From an uncultured Polaribacter sp. (GTDB lineage: Bacteria; Bacteroidota; Bacteroidia; Flavobacteriales; Flavobacteriaceae), in assembly GCF_947500975.1 (NCBI RefSeq), contig NZ_CANMUE010000010.1, forward strand, positions 1 to 64,000: a DNA stretch of 64,000 nt, written 5' to 3'. Each line of letters starts with the position of its first letter. Within the stretch, counting starts at the first letter, position 1. This document shows, one piece after another, positions 8,534 through 17,453 of the stretch. A model generated the notes under the pieces. It was given only the letters and a program-made list of their open reading frames with translations. It was not told where the DNA came from and made no database searches. A program made the position numbers and the translations under genes.

Positions 8534-10474
8534 ATGATTAATATTACATTACCAGACGGAAGTGTTAAGGAGTTTGCTAAAAACAGTACTCCTATAGATG
8601 TTGCTAAAAGCATCAGTGAAGGATTAGCCAGAAATGTAATTTCTGCAAGTTTTAACGGTACAACAATAGAAACCACTACCCCGTTAACGATAGATGGAGC
8701 TTTAACCTTATTCACTTTTAATGATGATGCTGGTAAAAAAGCATTTTGGCATTCATCTGCGCACGTTTTAGCAGAAGCAATTTTAAGTTTTCATCCAAAT
8801 GCAAAATTAACCATAGGACCTGCAATTGATAATGGATTCTATTACGATTTAGATTTAGGTGAAGATGTAATTTCTGAAAATGATTTTAAAGCGATAGAAA
8901 ACAAATTTTTAGAAATTGCTCGTGGTAAACACGAATTTTCTATGCGATCTGTATCTAAAGCAGATGCATTATCATTATACAAAGAAGAAAATAATCCGTA
9001 TAAAGTTGAGTTAATTGAAAACTTAACTGATGGAGATATTACTTTTTGTGACCATAGTAATTTTACAGATTTATGTAGAGGAGGTCACATTCCTAACACA
9101 GGAATTATAAAAGCAATAAAAATAATGAACGTTGCCGGCGCTTATTGGCGTGGTGATGAAAAAAATAATCAGTTAACACGTGTTTATGGAATTTCTTTTC
9201 CAAAACAAAAATTATTAACTGAATATTTAGCTCTTTTAGAAGAAGCTAAAAAACGTGATCACAGAAAATTAGGCAAGGAATTAGAATTATTTACTTTTTC
9301 GCAAAAAGTTGGTGCTGGCCTACCTTTGTGGTTACCAAAAGGAGCTGCCTTAAGATCTAGATTAGAAGATTTTTTAAAAGCTGCTCAGAAAAAAGCGGGT
9401 TACGAAATGGTAATGACACCACATATTGGGCAAAAAGAACTATATGTTACTTCTGGTCATTATGAAAAATATGGTGAAGACAGTTTTCAGGCGATAAAAA
9501 CTCCAAAAATGGATGAGGAGTTTCTGTTAAAACCAATGAACTGCCCTCATCATTGCGAGGTTTACAACTTTAAGCCATACTCTTACAAAGATTTACCTAA
9601 ACGTTTTGCAGAATTTGGAACCGTATATAGGTATGAGCAAAGTGGAGAATTACACGGTTTAACGCGTGTTAGAGGTTTTACACAAGATGATGCACATATC
9701 TTTTGTACTCCAGAACAATTAGATCAAGAATTTAAAAACGTAATTGATTTAGTATTATACGTTTTTGGCTCTTTAGGTTTTGAAGATTTTACTGCTCAGG
9801 TTTCTATTAGAGATATGGAAAACTTAGATAAATATATAGGTGATGCTCAAACTTGGGAAATTGCTGAACAAGCCATTATTAACGCAGCAACTGATAAAGG
9901 TTTAAATTTTGTGATTGAAGAAGGAGAAGCTGCTTTTTATGGCCCTAAATTAGATTTTATGGTTAAAGACGCATTAGGTAGAAGTTGGCAACTTGGAACC
10001 ATTCAAGTTGATTATAATTTACCAAAACGTTTCGATTTAACATATAAAGGGGCAGACAATCAATTACACAGACCAGTAATGATTCATAGAGCTCCATTTG
10101 GTTCTATGGAACGTTTTATTGCTGTTTTACTAGAACATACAGGTGGAAACTTCCCACTTTGGCTAACACCAGATCAAGTTATCTTGTTGCCAATCAGTGA
10201 GAAATATGAAAAATATTCAGAAAAAGTTTTAGAATCGTTAGAAAATTCCGAAATTCGCGCCCTAATAGATAACAGAAACGAGAAAACTGGCCGTAAAATT
10301 AGAGATGCGGAAGTTAGCAAAACACCTTTTATGGTTATTGTTGGAGAGAAAGAAGAGCAAGATGGTACAGTTTCTGTAAGAAAGCATGGAGAAGGAGATT
10401 TAGGTACATTTACCATCGAAGAATTTATTTCTTTAATTAAAGCAGAAGAAAACAAAACATTGAAGAAATTTTAA
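8534..10474 (+). CDS. thrS: Threonyl-tRNA synthetase
   Basis: This 646-residue protein matches full-length bacterial ThrRS. It has a TGS domain (1-60) and an N-terminal editing domain with HSSAHVLAEAI near 73. The class II catalytic core includes the zinc-binding cysteine in MNCPHHCEVY and the motif 2 region RYEQSGELHGLTRVRGFTQDD. A C-terminal anticodon-binding domain follows. It charges tRNA-Thr with threonine and edits mischarged serine. It heads the thrS-infC-rpmI-rplT cluster, a common bacterial arrangement. The promoter at 8478-8508 lies just upstream. Confidence 0.97.
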   Translation: MINITLPDGSVKEFAKNSTPIDVAKSISEGLARNVISASFNGTTIETTTPLTIDGALTLFTFNDDAGKKAFWHSSAHVLAEAILSFHPNAKLTIGPAIDNGFYYDLDLGEDVISENDFKAIENKFLEIARGKHEFSMRSVSKADALSLYKEENNPYKVELIENLTDGDITFCDHSNFTDLCRGGHIPNTGIIKAIKIMNVAGAYWRGDEKNNQLTRVYGISFPKQKLLTEYLALLEEAKKRDHRKLGKELELFTFSQKVGAGLPLWLPKGAALRSRLEDFLKAAQKKAGYEMVMTPHIGQKELYVTSGHYEKYGEDSFQAIKTPKMDEEFLLKPMNCPHHCEVYNFKPYSYKDLPKRFAEFGTVYRYEQSGELHGLTRVRGFTQDDAHIFCTPEQLDQEFKNVIDLVLYVFGSLGFEDFTAQVSIRDMENLDKYIGDAQTWEIAEQAIINAATDKGLNFVIEEGEAAFYGPKLDFMVKDALGRSWQLGTIQVDYNLPKRFDLTYKGADNQLHRPVMIHRAPFGSMERFIAVLLEHTGGNFPLWLTPDQVILLPISEKYEKYSEKVLESLENSEIRALIDNRNEKTGRKIRDAEVSKTPFMVIVGEKEEQDGTVSVRKHGEGDLGTFTIEEFISLIKAEENKTLKKF

Positions 10475-10505
10475 TTAATTTTGAATTTCATTAACAAATA
10501 TTAAA

Positions 10506-10520
10506 GGTTGGAAAACAACC
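10506..10520 (+). promoter_or_regulatory. Small hairpin in the infC leader
   Basis: GGTTG (10506-10510), a GAAAA loop and CAACC (10516-10520) form a short perfect hairpin 28 nt before the proposed infC start. Translation cluster leaders are often regulatory. Whether this one is an IF3 or L20 control element cannot be decided from one sequence. Confidence 0.3.
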
Positions 10521-10547
10521 ATAAGTTAAATTTTAAATTTACAAGTC

Positions 10548-11108
10548 ATAGCAATACGTAGAAGTAGGTCAAGAAGACCGTTAAGAGTAATCAAAGAAGA
10601 TCAACATAGGATTAATGAAAAAATAAAATATGTTGACGAAGTTCGTCTTGTGGGCGACAATGTAGAAGTTGGTGTATATCCTTTAGATAAAGCTAAAGAA
10701 TTAGCCAAAGAACAGGAATTGGACTTGGTAGAAATATCACCAAAAGCAAAACCACCTGTTTGTAAAATTATTGATTACAAGAAATTCTTGTATGAGCAAA
10801 AGAAACGTGAAAAAGCTTTAAAATCAAAAGCCACAAAAGTTACGATTAAAGAAATTCGTTTTGGACCTCAAACTGATGAGCATGATTATGAGTTTAAAAA
10901 GAAACATGCAATTAAGTTTTTACAGGACGGAGCTAAATTAAAAGCTTTTGTTTTCTTTAAAGGACGTTCAATTATATTTAAAGAACAAGGTCAAATTTTA
11001 TTATTAAAATTGGCACAAGAGTTAGAAGAATATGGTAAAGTAGAACAATTACCAAAACTGGAAGGTAAACGTATGATTATGTTTATTGCACCTAAAAAAG
11101 TAAAATAA
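10548..11108 (+). CDS. infC: Translation initiation factor IF-3 (AUA start)
   Basis: IF3 keeps ribosomal subunits apart and proofreads start-codon pairing. The frame from 10548 encodes 186 residues, close to the family's usual length of about 180. It opens with a basic [10 protein letters not shown] segment, then the conserved HRINEKI and, further on, the IF3 linker and C-domain ([22 protein letters not shown]). No ATG occurs between the in-frame stop at 10527 and the conserved core. The first usual-type start, GTG at 10650, would remove 34 conserved residues. The start is therefore probably AUA at 10548, or AUU at 10530. IF3 genes elsewhere use AUU for autoregulation, because IF3 rejects poor start codons. 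Confidence 0.85.
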   Translation: MAIRRSRSRRPLRVIKEDQHRINEKIKYVDEVRLVGDNVEVGVYPLDKAKELAKEQELDLVEISPKAKPPVCKIIDYKKFLYEQKKREKALKSKATKVTIKEIRFGPQTDEHDYEFKKKHAIKFLQDGAKLKAFVFFKGRSIIFKEQGQILLLKLAQELEEYGKVEQLPKLEGKRMIMFIAPKKVK

Positions 11109-11164
11109 TACTGAAATAATTTCAGCATAAACAATCTTATAAGCAAGATAAAAACGAAGGAGAA

Positions 11165-11359
11165 ATGCCTAAAATGAAAACCAAATCTAGCGCCAAAAAA
11201 CGATTTAAAGTTACCGGTACTGGAAAAATTAAAAGAAAGCACGCGTTTAAAAGTCATATTTTAACAAAGAAGTCTAAAAAACGTAAGCTTAAATTGACTC
11301 ATGATACTTTAGTACATAAGTCTGATGTTGCAAACATAAAGCAACAATTAACTTTATAA
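11165..11359 (+). CDS. rpmI: 50S ribosomal protein L35
   Basis: A 64-residue basic protein, the usual L35 size, starting [17 protein letters not shown] and containing the conserved [10 protein letters not shown] segment. It binds 23S rRNA in the large subunit. It lies 56 nt after infC and 100 nt before rplT. An AGGAG ribosome-binding site (11158-11162) precedes the ATG, which is notable because such sites are rare here. Confidence 0.95.
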   Translation: MPKMKTKSSAKKRFKVTGTGKIKRKHAFKSHILTKKSKKRKLKLTHDTLVHKSDVANIKQQLTL

Positions 11360-11400
11360 TAAATAAAGTTAATAGGGAATTTAATTATTAACCATGGAGT

Positions 11401-11439
11401 TAGGCAAAAAATAAAAAGTATTCTTAATTGAATCGCCTA
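11401..11439 (+). promoter_or_regulatory. Possible RNA structure between rpmI and rplT
   Basis: TAGGC (11401-11405) can pair with GCCTA (11435-11439) in an otherwise AT-rich 100-nt spacer before rplT. L20 represses its own operon through leader RNA in other bacteria, so a binding site here is plausible. The evidence is one short helix. Confidence 0.25.
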
Positions 11440-11459
11440 CTACAAAACACATTGAAATT

Positions 11460-11804
11460 ATGCCAAGATCAGTAAATTCAGTAGCCTCAAGAAAAAGAAG
11501 AAAAAAAATCTTGAAGGCAGCAAAAGGTTACTTCGGACGTAGAAAAAACGTTTACACAGTAGCAAAAAATGCGGTTGAAAAAGGAATGCTTTACGCATAC
11601 CGTGACCGTAAAAACAATAAGAGAAACTTTCGTTCTTTATGGATTGTTCGTATTAACGCAGCAGCTCGTTTACACGGAATGTCTTACTCTCAGTTTATGG
11701 GAAAAGTGAAAGCTAACCAAATCGAATTAAACCGTAAAGTTTTAGCAGATTTAGCTGTAAACAACCCAGACGCTTTTAAGGCAGTTGTAGAGAAAATTAA
11801 ATAA
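11460..11804 (+). CDS. rplT: 50S ribosomal protein L20
   Basis: A 114-residue basic protein with the canonical L20 sequence ([19 protein letters not shown], then GYFGRRKN and [16 protein letters not shown]). It binds 23S rRNA early in 50S assembly and in several bacteria represses its own operon. It closes the thrS-infC-rpmI-rplT cluster and is followed 25 nt later by a strong terminator. Confidence 0.97.
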   Translation: MPRSVNSVASRKRRKKILKAAKGYFGRRKNVYTVAKNAVEKGMLYAYRDRKNNKRNFRSLWIVRINAAARLHGMSYSQFMGKVKANQIELNRKVLADLAVNNPDAFKAVVEKIK

Positions 11805-11829
11805 ATTTAATAATACTTGCTTATATTTA

Positions 11830-11860
11830 AAAACCTAAACTTTTGTTTAGGTTTTTTTTA
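11830..11860 (+). terminator. Terminator after rplT
   Basis: An 11-bp perfect stem (11830-11840 with 11845-11855), a TTTT loop and a continuing T-run form a canonical intrinsic terminator 25 nt after the rplT stop. Confidence 0.85.
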
Positions 11861-11887
11861 TAAATTTACATTTTAAACTAATCAACA

Positions 11888-12469
11888 ATGAAATATAAAA
11901 TACTTTCTTTAATATTCATATTTACTTCCCTAATCTCTTTATCTCAAGAGAATGAAAAAGAATCAAACTCAATAAAAGATCAATTTGAAAAAATTTACAG
12001 AACATCTAGCAGCTACCAAAAATATAAGGTAATTAGTAAAGATAGATTTACAATTCTAAAATTAAATGTATTAGATTCTTTAAAAATATCTAAAAATATT
12101 ATTTTAAAAAAAGAGAACCTTTTAAAAAAAGAAAGAGAAAGTATTGTAAAAATTCAAACACAATTAAGTAATACAAAAACTGATTTAGATACTGCTACTC
12201 AAAAAGAAAATTCTATTTCATTATTTGGTTACCAATTAAACAAAACAACCTATAACCTTATCTTATTATCTCTAATAATTGTACTAATTTTATTTTTAGT
12301 ATATTTTATTTATAAATATGCTAAAAGTAACGTTCTAACGAAAGAAGCGAAAGAAAATTTAGAAGATGTAAATTACGAATTTGAAAAACATAAAAAGAAA
12401 GCTATAGAAAGAGAACAAAAATTACGTAGGCAATTACAAGATGAGATAAATAAACAGCGTAATGTTTAA
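11888..12469 (+). CDS. Membrane protein with signal peptide and coiled coil
   Basis: This 193-residue protein starts with a signal peptide (hydrophobic 5-18, LSLSQ cleavage region). A charged, heptad-rich periplasmic segment follows to about 110, then a strong transmembrane helix at about 122-143. A cytoplasmic tail rich in Lys, Glu and Arg ends the protein. Related flavobacterial proteins are, from memory, often labelled tRNA (guanine-N1)-methyltransferase, but nothing here resembles TrmD: there is no trefoil-knot or SAM motif. The function is unknown. It stands alone between the L20 terminator and glgA. Confidence 0.7.
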   Translation: MKYKILSLIFIFTSLISLSQENEKESNSIKDQFEKIYRTSSSYQKYKVISKDRFTILKLNVLDSLKISKNIILKKENLLKKERESIVKIQTQLSNTKTDLDTATQKENSISLFGYQLNKTTYNLILLSLIIVLILFLVYFIYKYAKSNVLTKEAKENLEDVNYEFEKHKKKAIEREQKLRRQLQDEINKQRNV

Positions 12470-12598
12470 TTAAATCTTTTTTTTAATAATATAAATATTA
12501 AATTCTTAGTAAAACAATCATTTTATTAATACTATCTTAATTATTTTAATTCATTTTTTATCTGAATATAAATTTTGTAAATTTAGTAATTAATTTAA

Positions 12599-14008
12599 AT
12601 GAAAGCGGTGAATATAATACACATAAGTGCTGAATGTTATCCTATTGCTAAAGTTGGAGGCTTAGCTGACGTTGTTGGTGCATTACCTAAATACCAAAAA
12701 GAACTACAAGCAAGTAGTAGTGTAATAATGCCTTTATATAATAATTCGTTTACCCAAACGAATAAATTTGAAAAAATTTACGAAAATTATATTGCTCTTG
12801 GTCATGAATATGTTAATATTCAAGTTTTAAAACTAATTGATAACAAATTAGGTTTCGAGCTTTTTTGCATTCATATACCTGATTTACTGTTTAAAGATTA
12901 TGTATATTCTAATAATGACACAGATCGTTTTTTAGCTTTTCAAATAGCAACTTTAGATTGGATACTAACACTGGATAAAAAACCTGATATTATTCATATT
13001 CATGATCATCATACAGGGTTAATTCCCTTTATGTTAACCCAAAGTTATAAATATGAAAAACTAAAAGATATTCCAACAGTTTTAACCATTCATAATGCTC
13101 AATATCAAGGTTGGTTTTCTCATGAAAAAGTTTCTTTAATACCACCATTTAATTTTGAAAACGTTGGCTTATTAGATTGGGGAGACTCAATAAACCCATT
13201 AGCAGCTGCTATTAAATGTAGCTGGAGAGTAACTACTGTTTCTCCTTCTTATATGGAAGAACTAAAGCTAAACGCAAACGGTTTAGAAAATTTATTAGCT
13301 AGCGAAAGTAATAAATGTATTGGTATTTTAAATGGTATAGATTCAAAAGTCTGGAATACAGAAACAGACAACAATTTAGTAAAAAACTATAATATATCTT
13401 CTTCTAAGTCGGGTAAAAAAGCAAATAAAAAATGGCTTTGTCAAAAATTTAATTTAGATGAAAATAAACCTCTTTTTACTTTTATAGGTCGTCTAGTTGG
13501 AGAAAAGGGATCAGATTTATTTCCTGAAATTTTTACTAAGGCATTAAAAGAAAACAACATCTCTATTTTACTTTTAGGATCAGGTGATAAGGAAGTTGAA
13601 GAAAGATTAAATTATATTCCTAAAGAAAACTTTAATTTTTATATAGGCTATAATGAAAAATTAGCGCATATAATTTATGCTGGAGCGGATTTTTTATTAA
13701 TGCCTTCTAGAGTTGAGCCTTGTGGTTTAAATCAAATGTATTCTTTAAAATACGGCACAGTACCCATTGTAAATACTATTGGTGGCTTAAAAGATACAAT
13801 TATAGATATAAATAGTAAAGATGGTTATGGTATTTTACACAATGGTGTTACTATAAAAGAAGTAACTGATGCTATTACAAGAGCTACAAAATTTTATTCT
13901 GAAAAAGAAAAATTTACAAAAAACTTAAAAACAATAATGAAAATTGACAATTCTTGGAACAATTCTGCCCAAGAGTATGTAAACTTATATAAAACTCTAA
14001 AACAATAA
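12599..14008 (+). CDS. glgA: Glycogen synthase
   Basis: A 469-residue GT5 glycosyltransferase that transfers glucose from ADP-glucose onto glycogen. The KVGGLADVVGALP motif at 18-30 binds ADP-glucose. The C-terminal lobe has FIGRLVGEKGSD and PSRVEPCGLNQMY, which holds the conserved acidic residue of this family. It is the first gene of glgA-glgC-glgB, with 5 nt to glgC, so substrate production and polymer growth are co-expressed. Confidence 0.93.
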   Translation: MKAVNIIHISAECYPIAKVGGLADVVGALPKYQKELQASSSVIMPLYNNSFTQTNKFEKIYENYIALGHEYVNIQVLKLIDNKLGFELFCIHIPDLLFKDYVYSNNDTDRFLAFQIATLDWILTLDKKPDIIHIHDHHTGLIPFMLTQSYKYEKLKDIPTVLTIHNAQYQGWFSHEKVSLIPPFNFENVGLLDWGDSINPLAAAIKCSWRVTTVSPSYMEELKLNANGLENLLASESNKCIGILNGIDSKVWNTETDNNLVKNYNISSSKSGKKANKKWLCQKFNLDENKPLFTFIGRLVGEKGSDLFPEIFTKALKENNISILLLGSGDKEVEERLNYIPKENFNFYIGYNEKLAHIIYAGADFLLMPSRVEPCGLNQMYSLKYGTVPIVNTIGGLKDTIIDINSKDGYGILHNGVTIKEVTDAITRATKFYSEKEKFTKNLKTIMKIDNSWNNSAQEYVNLYKTLKQ

Positions 14009-14013
14009 ACATT

Positions 14014-15279
14014 ATGATTAATGATGAAGTATTATCAATTATTTTAGGAGGAGGGCAAGGTTCTAGACTATATCCCTTAACAGCAGACAGATCTAAACCA
14101 GCAGTACCAATTGCAGGTAAATACAGGTTAGTAGACATTCCTATTTCTAACTGTATAAATTCAGATATAAAAAGAATCTTTGTTTTAACTCAATTTAATT
14201 CAGCATCATTAAATCAACATATAAAAAACACTTATCACTTTAGTTTTTTCAGTTCAGCTTTTGTAAATGTATTAGCTGCAGAACAAACTATGCAAAGCGA
14301 TAAATGGTTTCAAGGAACTGCTGATGCTGTAAGGCAAAGCATGCACCATTTTTTAAGTAACGATTTTGAGTACGCATTAATACTTTCTGGAGATCAATTA
14401 TATAATATGGATTTCAGAGAGATGATAAAAAAACACAAAGAAAGTAAAGCTGAAATTTCTATTGCTACATATCCTGTAAACGCAAAAGATGCAACAGGTT
14501 TTGGCCTTTTAAAAACAGATTCGGAGAATAGAGTAACATCTTTTATAGAAAAACCAGCTAAAGAATTATTACCAGATTGGACTTCTGACGTAGGTGATGA
14601 TATGAAAAAAGAAGGCAGAAACTATTTAGCTTCTATGGGTATCTATATATTTAATAGAGACTTATTAATTAAGTTAATGGAAAATCCTGATACAATAGAC
14701 TTTGGAAAAGAAATTATACCTCAAAGCATTCATAATCATAGAACTATAAGCTATCAATATGAAGGTTATTGGACAGATATTGGAACTATAGATTCTTTTT
14801 TTGAAGCTAATTTGGGTTTAACCGATGAGATTCCACAGTTTAATTTGTATGATAAAAACCGAGTTTTTACAAGAGCTCGTATTTTACCAACATCTAAAAT
14901 TTCTGGAACAGTATTAAACAAAGCTGTTATTTCTGATGGATGTATCATACATGCCGATAAAATTGACAGATGTGTAATTGGTATTCGTTCTAGAATTGGT
15001 AAAAAATCTATTATAACCAATACTTATATGATGGGTAGTGACATTTATGAAACTCTTGAGGATATTAATAACAATCAAATTGAAAATTTATTAGGAATTG
15101 GAGAGCGATGTAAAATAAATAACTGTATTATAGACAAAAACTGTAGAGTTGGTGATGACGTAATAATTAACGGGCATCCTAATATCGAAGAAATAGAAAC
15201 AGAAAATTATTTTATAAAAGATGGCATTGTAGTTCTTAAAAAGGGAGCTACAATACCAAAAGGAACTGTAATACAATAA
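14014..15279 (+). CDS. glgC: Glucose-1-phosphate adenylyltransferase
   Basis: A 421-residue ADP-glucose pyrophosphorylase, which makes ADP-glucose from glucose-1-phosphate and ATP. The nucleotidyltransferase motif GGGQGSRLYPLT is at 12-23, followed by RSKPAVP and a C-terminal left-handed beta-helix with hexapeptide repeats. It carries out the committed, usually allosteric step of glycogen synthesis. It lies between glgA (5 nt) and glgB (21 nt). Confidence 0.94.
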   Translation: MINDEVLSIILGGGQGSRLYPLTADRSKPAVPIAGKYRLVDIPISNCINSDIKRIFVLTQFNSASLNQHIKNTYHFSFFSSAFVNVLAAEQTMQSDKWFQGTADAVRQSMHHFLSNDFEYALILSGDQLYNMDFREMIKKHKESKAEISIATYPVNAKDATGFGLLKTDSENRVTSFIEKPAKELLPDWTSDVGDDMKKEGRNYLASMGIYIFNRDLLIKLMENPDTIDFGKEIIPQSIHNHRTISYQYEGYWTDIGTIDSFFEANLGLTDEIPQFNLYDKNRVFTRARILPTSKISGTVLNKAVISDGCIIHADKIDRCVIGIRSRIGKKSIITNTYMMGSDIYETLEDINNNQIENLLGIGERCKINNCIIDKNCRVGDDVIINGHPNIEEIETENYFIKDGIVVLKKGATIPKGTVIQ

Positions 15280-15300
15280 ATCTATATTTAAAACCACTAA

Positions 15301-17208
15301 ATGTCTAAAGTTATAGTACATAGTTTATTTTCCGATTTTGATATAGAACTTTTCAAAGCTGGGAAACATTATAGGTTATATGAAAAACTAGGTTCTCATA
15401 TTACAACAATTAACGGTATCGAAGGAACCTACTTTGCAGTTTGGGCACCAAGTGCTAAAGAAGTTTCCGTAATTGGAGACTTTAATTACTGGAATGGAGA
15501 ATCACATCAATTAAATGTTAGATGGGATTCTAGTGGAATTTGGGAAGGCTTCATACCTTATGTAAAAAAAGGAAACCTTTATAAATATAAAATTACAAGC
15601 TCAAACAACAATACCGCTACAGAAAAAGCAGATCCTTACGCTAGAAGAAATGAACATCCTCCAAAAACAGCTTCTATTGTTTGGGAAGATCAGTATTCTT
15701 GGAAAGATAAAGAATGGATGAAAGGTAGAAAAAAGCAGAATGCTTTGAATGCCCCATATTCAGTTTATGAAGTTCACTTAGGATCTTGGAAAAGAAAAGT
15801 AGAAGAAAACAGATTTTTAAGTTATACTGAATTAGCAGATGAACTTGTAAATTACGTTGCAGAAATGAATTTTACGCATGTAGAATTAATGCCAATAATG
15901 GAATTTCCTTACGATCCAAGTTGGGGATATCAATTAACAGGTTATTTTGCACCAACATCTCGTTTTGGTTTTCCAGATGAATTTAAATTTTTAATAGATA
16001 AATTTCATGAAAAAGGAATTGGTGTTATTTTAGATTGGGTTCCATCACATTTTCCTTCAGACGCTCATGGTTTAGGTAATTTTGATGGCTCAAACTTATA
16101 CGAGCACCCAGATCCAAGAAAAGGCTATCATAAAGATTGGAAAAGTTTAATCTTTAATTACGGAAGAAATGAAGTAAAATCTTTTCTAATTAGCAACGCC
16201 ATTTTTTGGTTAGATCAATATCATGTTGATGGTTTAAGAGTAGACGCAGTTGCATCTATGCTGTTCTTAGATTATTCTAGAAAAGATGGCGAATGGGAAG
16301 CAAACGAATATGGTGGAAGAGAAAATTTGGAAGCAATTTCATTTCTAAAAGAAATGAATGAAGCCGTTTATAAAGATTTTCCAGATGTTCAAACAATTGC
16401 GGAAGAATCTACATCTTTTCCGCAAGTATCTAGCCCTGTATTTGCAGGTGGATTAGGTTTTGGAATGAAGTGGATGATGGGTTGGATGCATGATACATTA
16501 GATTACTTTTCCAAAGAAACTGTTTACAGAGAATATCACCAAAATGATTTAATTTTTAGCTTAAATTATGCTTTTTCAGAAAACTTTATGCTACCTCTTT
16601 CTCATGATGAAGTAGTATATGGCAAAAAATCTATAGCAGGTAAAATGCCTGGGGATGAATGGCAGAAATTTGCAAATTTACGTTTACTTTATAGTTTCAT
16701 GTACACACATCCTGGAACCAAACTATTGTTTCAGGGAAGTGAATTTGGGCAAACTTCTGAATGGAATTTTGAAACCAGTTTAGATTGGCATTTATTAAAT
16801 TACGATGTTCATAAAGGTACACAAACCCTTGTAAAAGATTTGAATCAACTATACAAAAAAGAAAAAGCTTTATATCAAAAACAATTTTCATATGAAGGTT
16901 TTGAATGGATAGATAATGGAGATCATCAAAACACAGTATTAACTTATATTAGAAAAGGAGATTTTGAAAAAGACAATATTTTAGTTATTTTAAACCTTAC
17001 TCAAGTTCCCAGAGAAAATTATAGAATAGGATTACCAAAAGCAGGAACTATAAAAGAAATTTTTAATACTGATGCTACAAAATACTACGGAACAGGAAAC
17101 TATACTCATAAAAATTTAACTTCTGAAAAAAAAGAATGGAACAATAGGGAAAATTCTGTTGAACTTAACCTACCACCTTTAGGAATGCTGATCTTTAAAT
17201 TCAAATAA
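15301..17208 (+). CDS. glgB: 1,4-alpha-glucan branching enzyme
   Basis: A 635-residue GH13 enzyme that introduces alpha-1,6 branches into glycogen. It has an N-terminal CBM48-type domain (about 35-115, GTYFAVWAPSAKEV) and the catalytic barrel. The nucleophile is D315 in DGLRVDAV and the acid-base Glu lies in TIAEES (365-370). The third acidic residue is in LPLSHDEVV. It is shorter than enzymes with an extra N-terminal module, as is common in this phylum. It ends the glg operon, followed by a terminator. Confidence 0.94.
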   Translation: MSKVIVHSLFSDFDIELFKAGKHYRLYEKLGSHITTINGIEGTYFAVWAPSAKEVSVIGDFNYWNGESHQLNVRWDSSGIWEGFIPYVKKGNLYKYKITSSNNNTATEKADPYARRNEHPPKTASIVWEDQYSWKDKEWMKGRKKQNALNAPYSVYEVHLGSWKRKVEENRFLSYTELADELVNYVAEMNFTHVELMPIMEFPYDPSWGYQLTGYFAPTSRFGFPDEFKFLIDKFHEKGIGVILDWVPSHFPSDAHGLGNFDGSNLYEHPDPRKGYHKDWKSLIFNYGRNEVKSFLISNAIFWLDQYHVDGLRVDAVASMLFLDYSRKDGEWEANEYGGRENLEAISFLKEMNEAVYKDFPDVQTIAEESTSFPQVSSPVFAGGLGFGMKWMMGWMHDTLDYFSKETVYREYHQNDLIFSLNYAFSENFMLPLSHDEVVYGKKSIAGKMPGDEWQKFANLRLLYSFMYTHPGTKLLFQGSEFGQTSEWNFETSLDWHLLNYDVHKGTQTLVKDLNQLYKKEKALYQKQFSYEGFEWIDNGDHQNTVLTYIRKGDFEKDNILVILNLTQVPRENYRIGLPKAGTIKEIFNTDATKYYGTGNYTHKNLTSEKKEWNNRENSVELNLPPLGMLIFKFK

Positions 17209-17216
17209 AATATTAT

Positions 17217-17263
17217 CTCACCTTTTCTTTATATTAAATTAATAAAAAAAGGTGAGTTTTTTT
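17217..17263 (+). terminator. Terminator of the glg operon
   Basis: CTCACCTTTT (17217-17226) pairs with AAAAGGTGAG (17247-17256) and seven T residues follow. It begins 9 nt after the glgB stop. It separates the glg genes from the alpha-glucosidase. Confidence 0.85.
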
Positions 17264-17354
17264 AATACTTTTTCTTTAAATAAGTACCTTTTTTATTGCA
17301 TTCAAAAAATTTTGTTAGAGAAAAATATTGCGCATAATTATCTATCTAATATCA

Positions 17355-17423
17355 TACATTTGTACTCAAACGTTATCGTAAAAAAATAAGCAATAGCAAC
17401 ACTGTTTATCAAAGTTTTACGAT
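17355..17423 (+). promoter_or_regulatory. Promoter box and inverted repeat before the GH31 gene
   Basis: TACATTTG (17355-17362) matches the -10-like Bacteroidota box, although no TTG sits 19 nt upstream. Downstream, ATCGTAAAA (17375-17383) and TTTTACGAT (17415-17423) form a 9-bp inverted repeat across the start of the 5' leader. It may be an operator or an RNA stem. Confidence 0.4.
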
Positions 17424-17453
17424 TTTTGTAATCAAACAAAACAACATAAATCA

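Noticed and set aside
10650..11108. GTG at 10650 as the infC start
   Set aside because: It would lose 34 residues that contain the conserved basic start and HRINEKI segment of IF3.
11888..12469. Annotation of the membrane coiled-coil protein as a tRNA methyltransferase
   Set aside because: No SAM-binding or TrmD motif is present; it has a signal peptide, a membrane helix and coiled coils.
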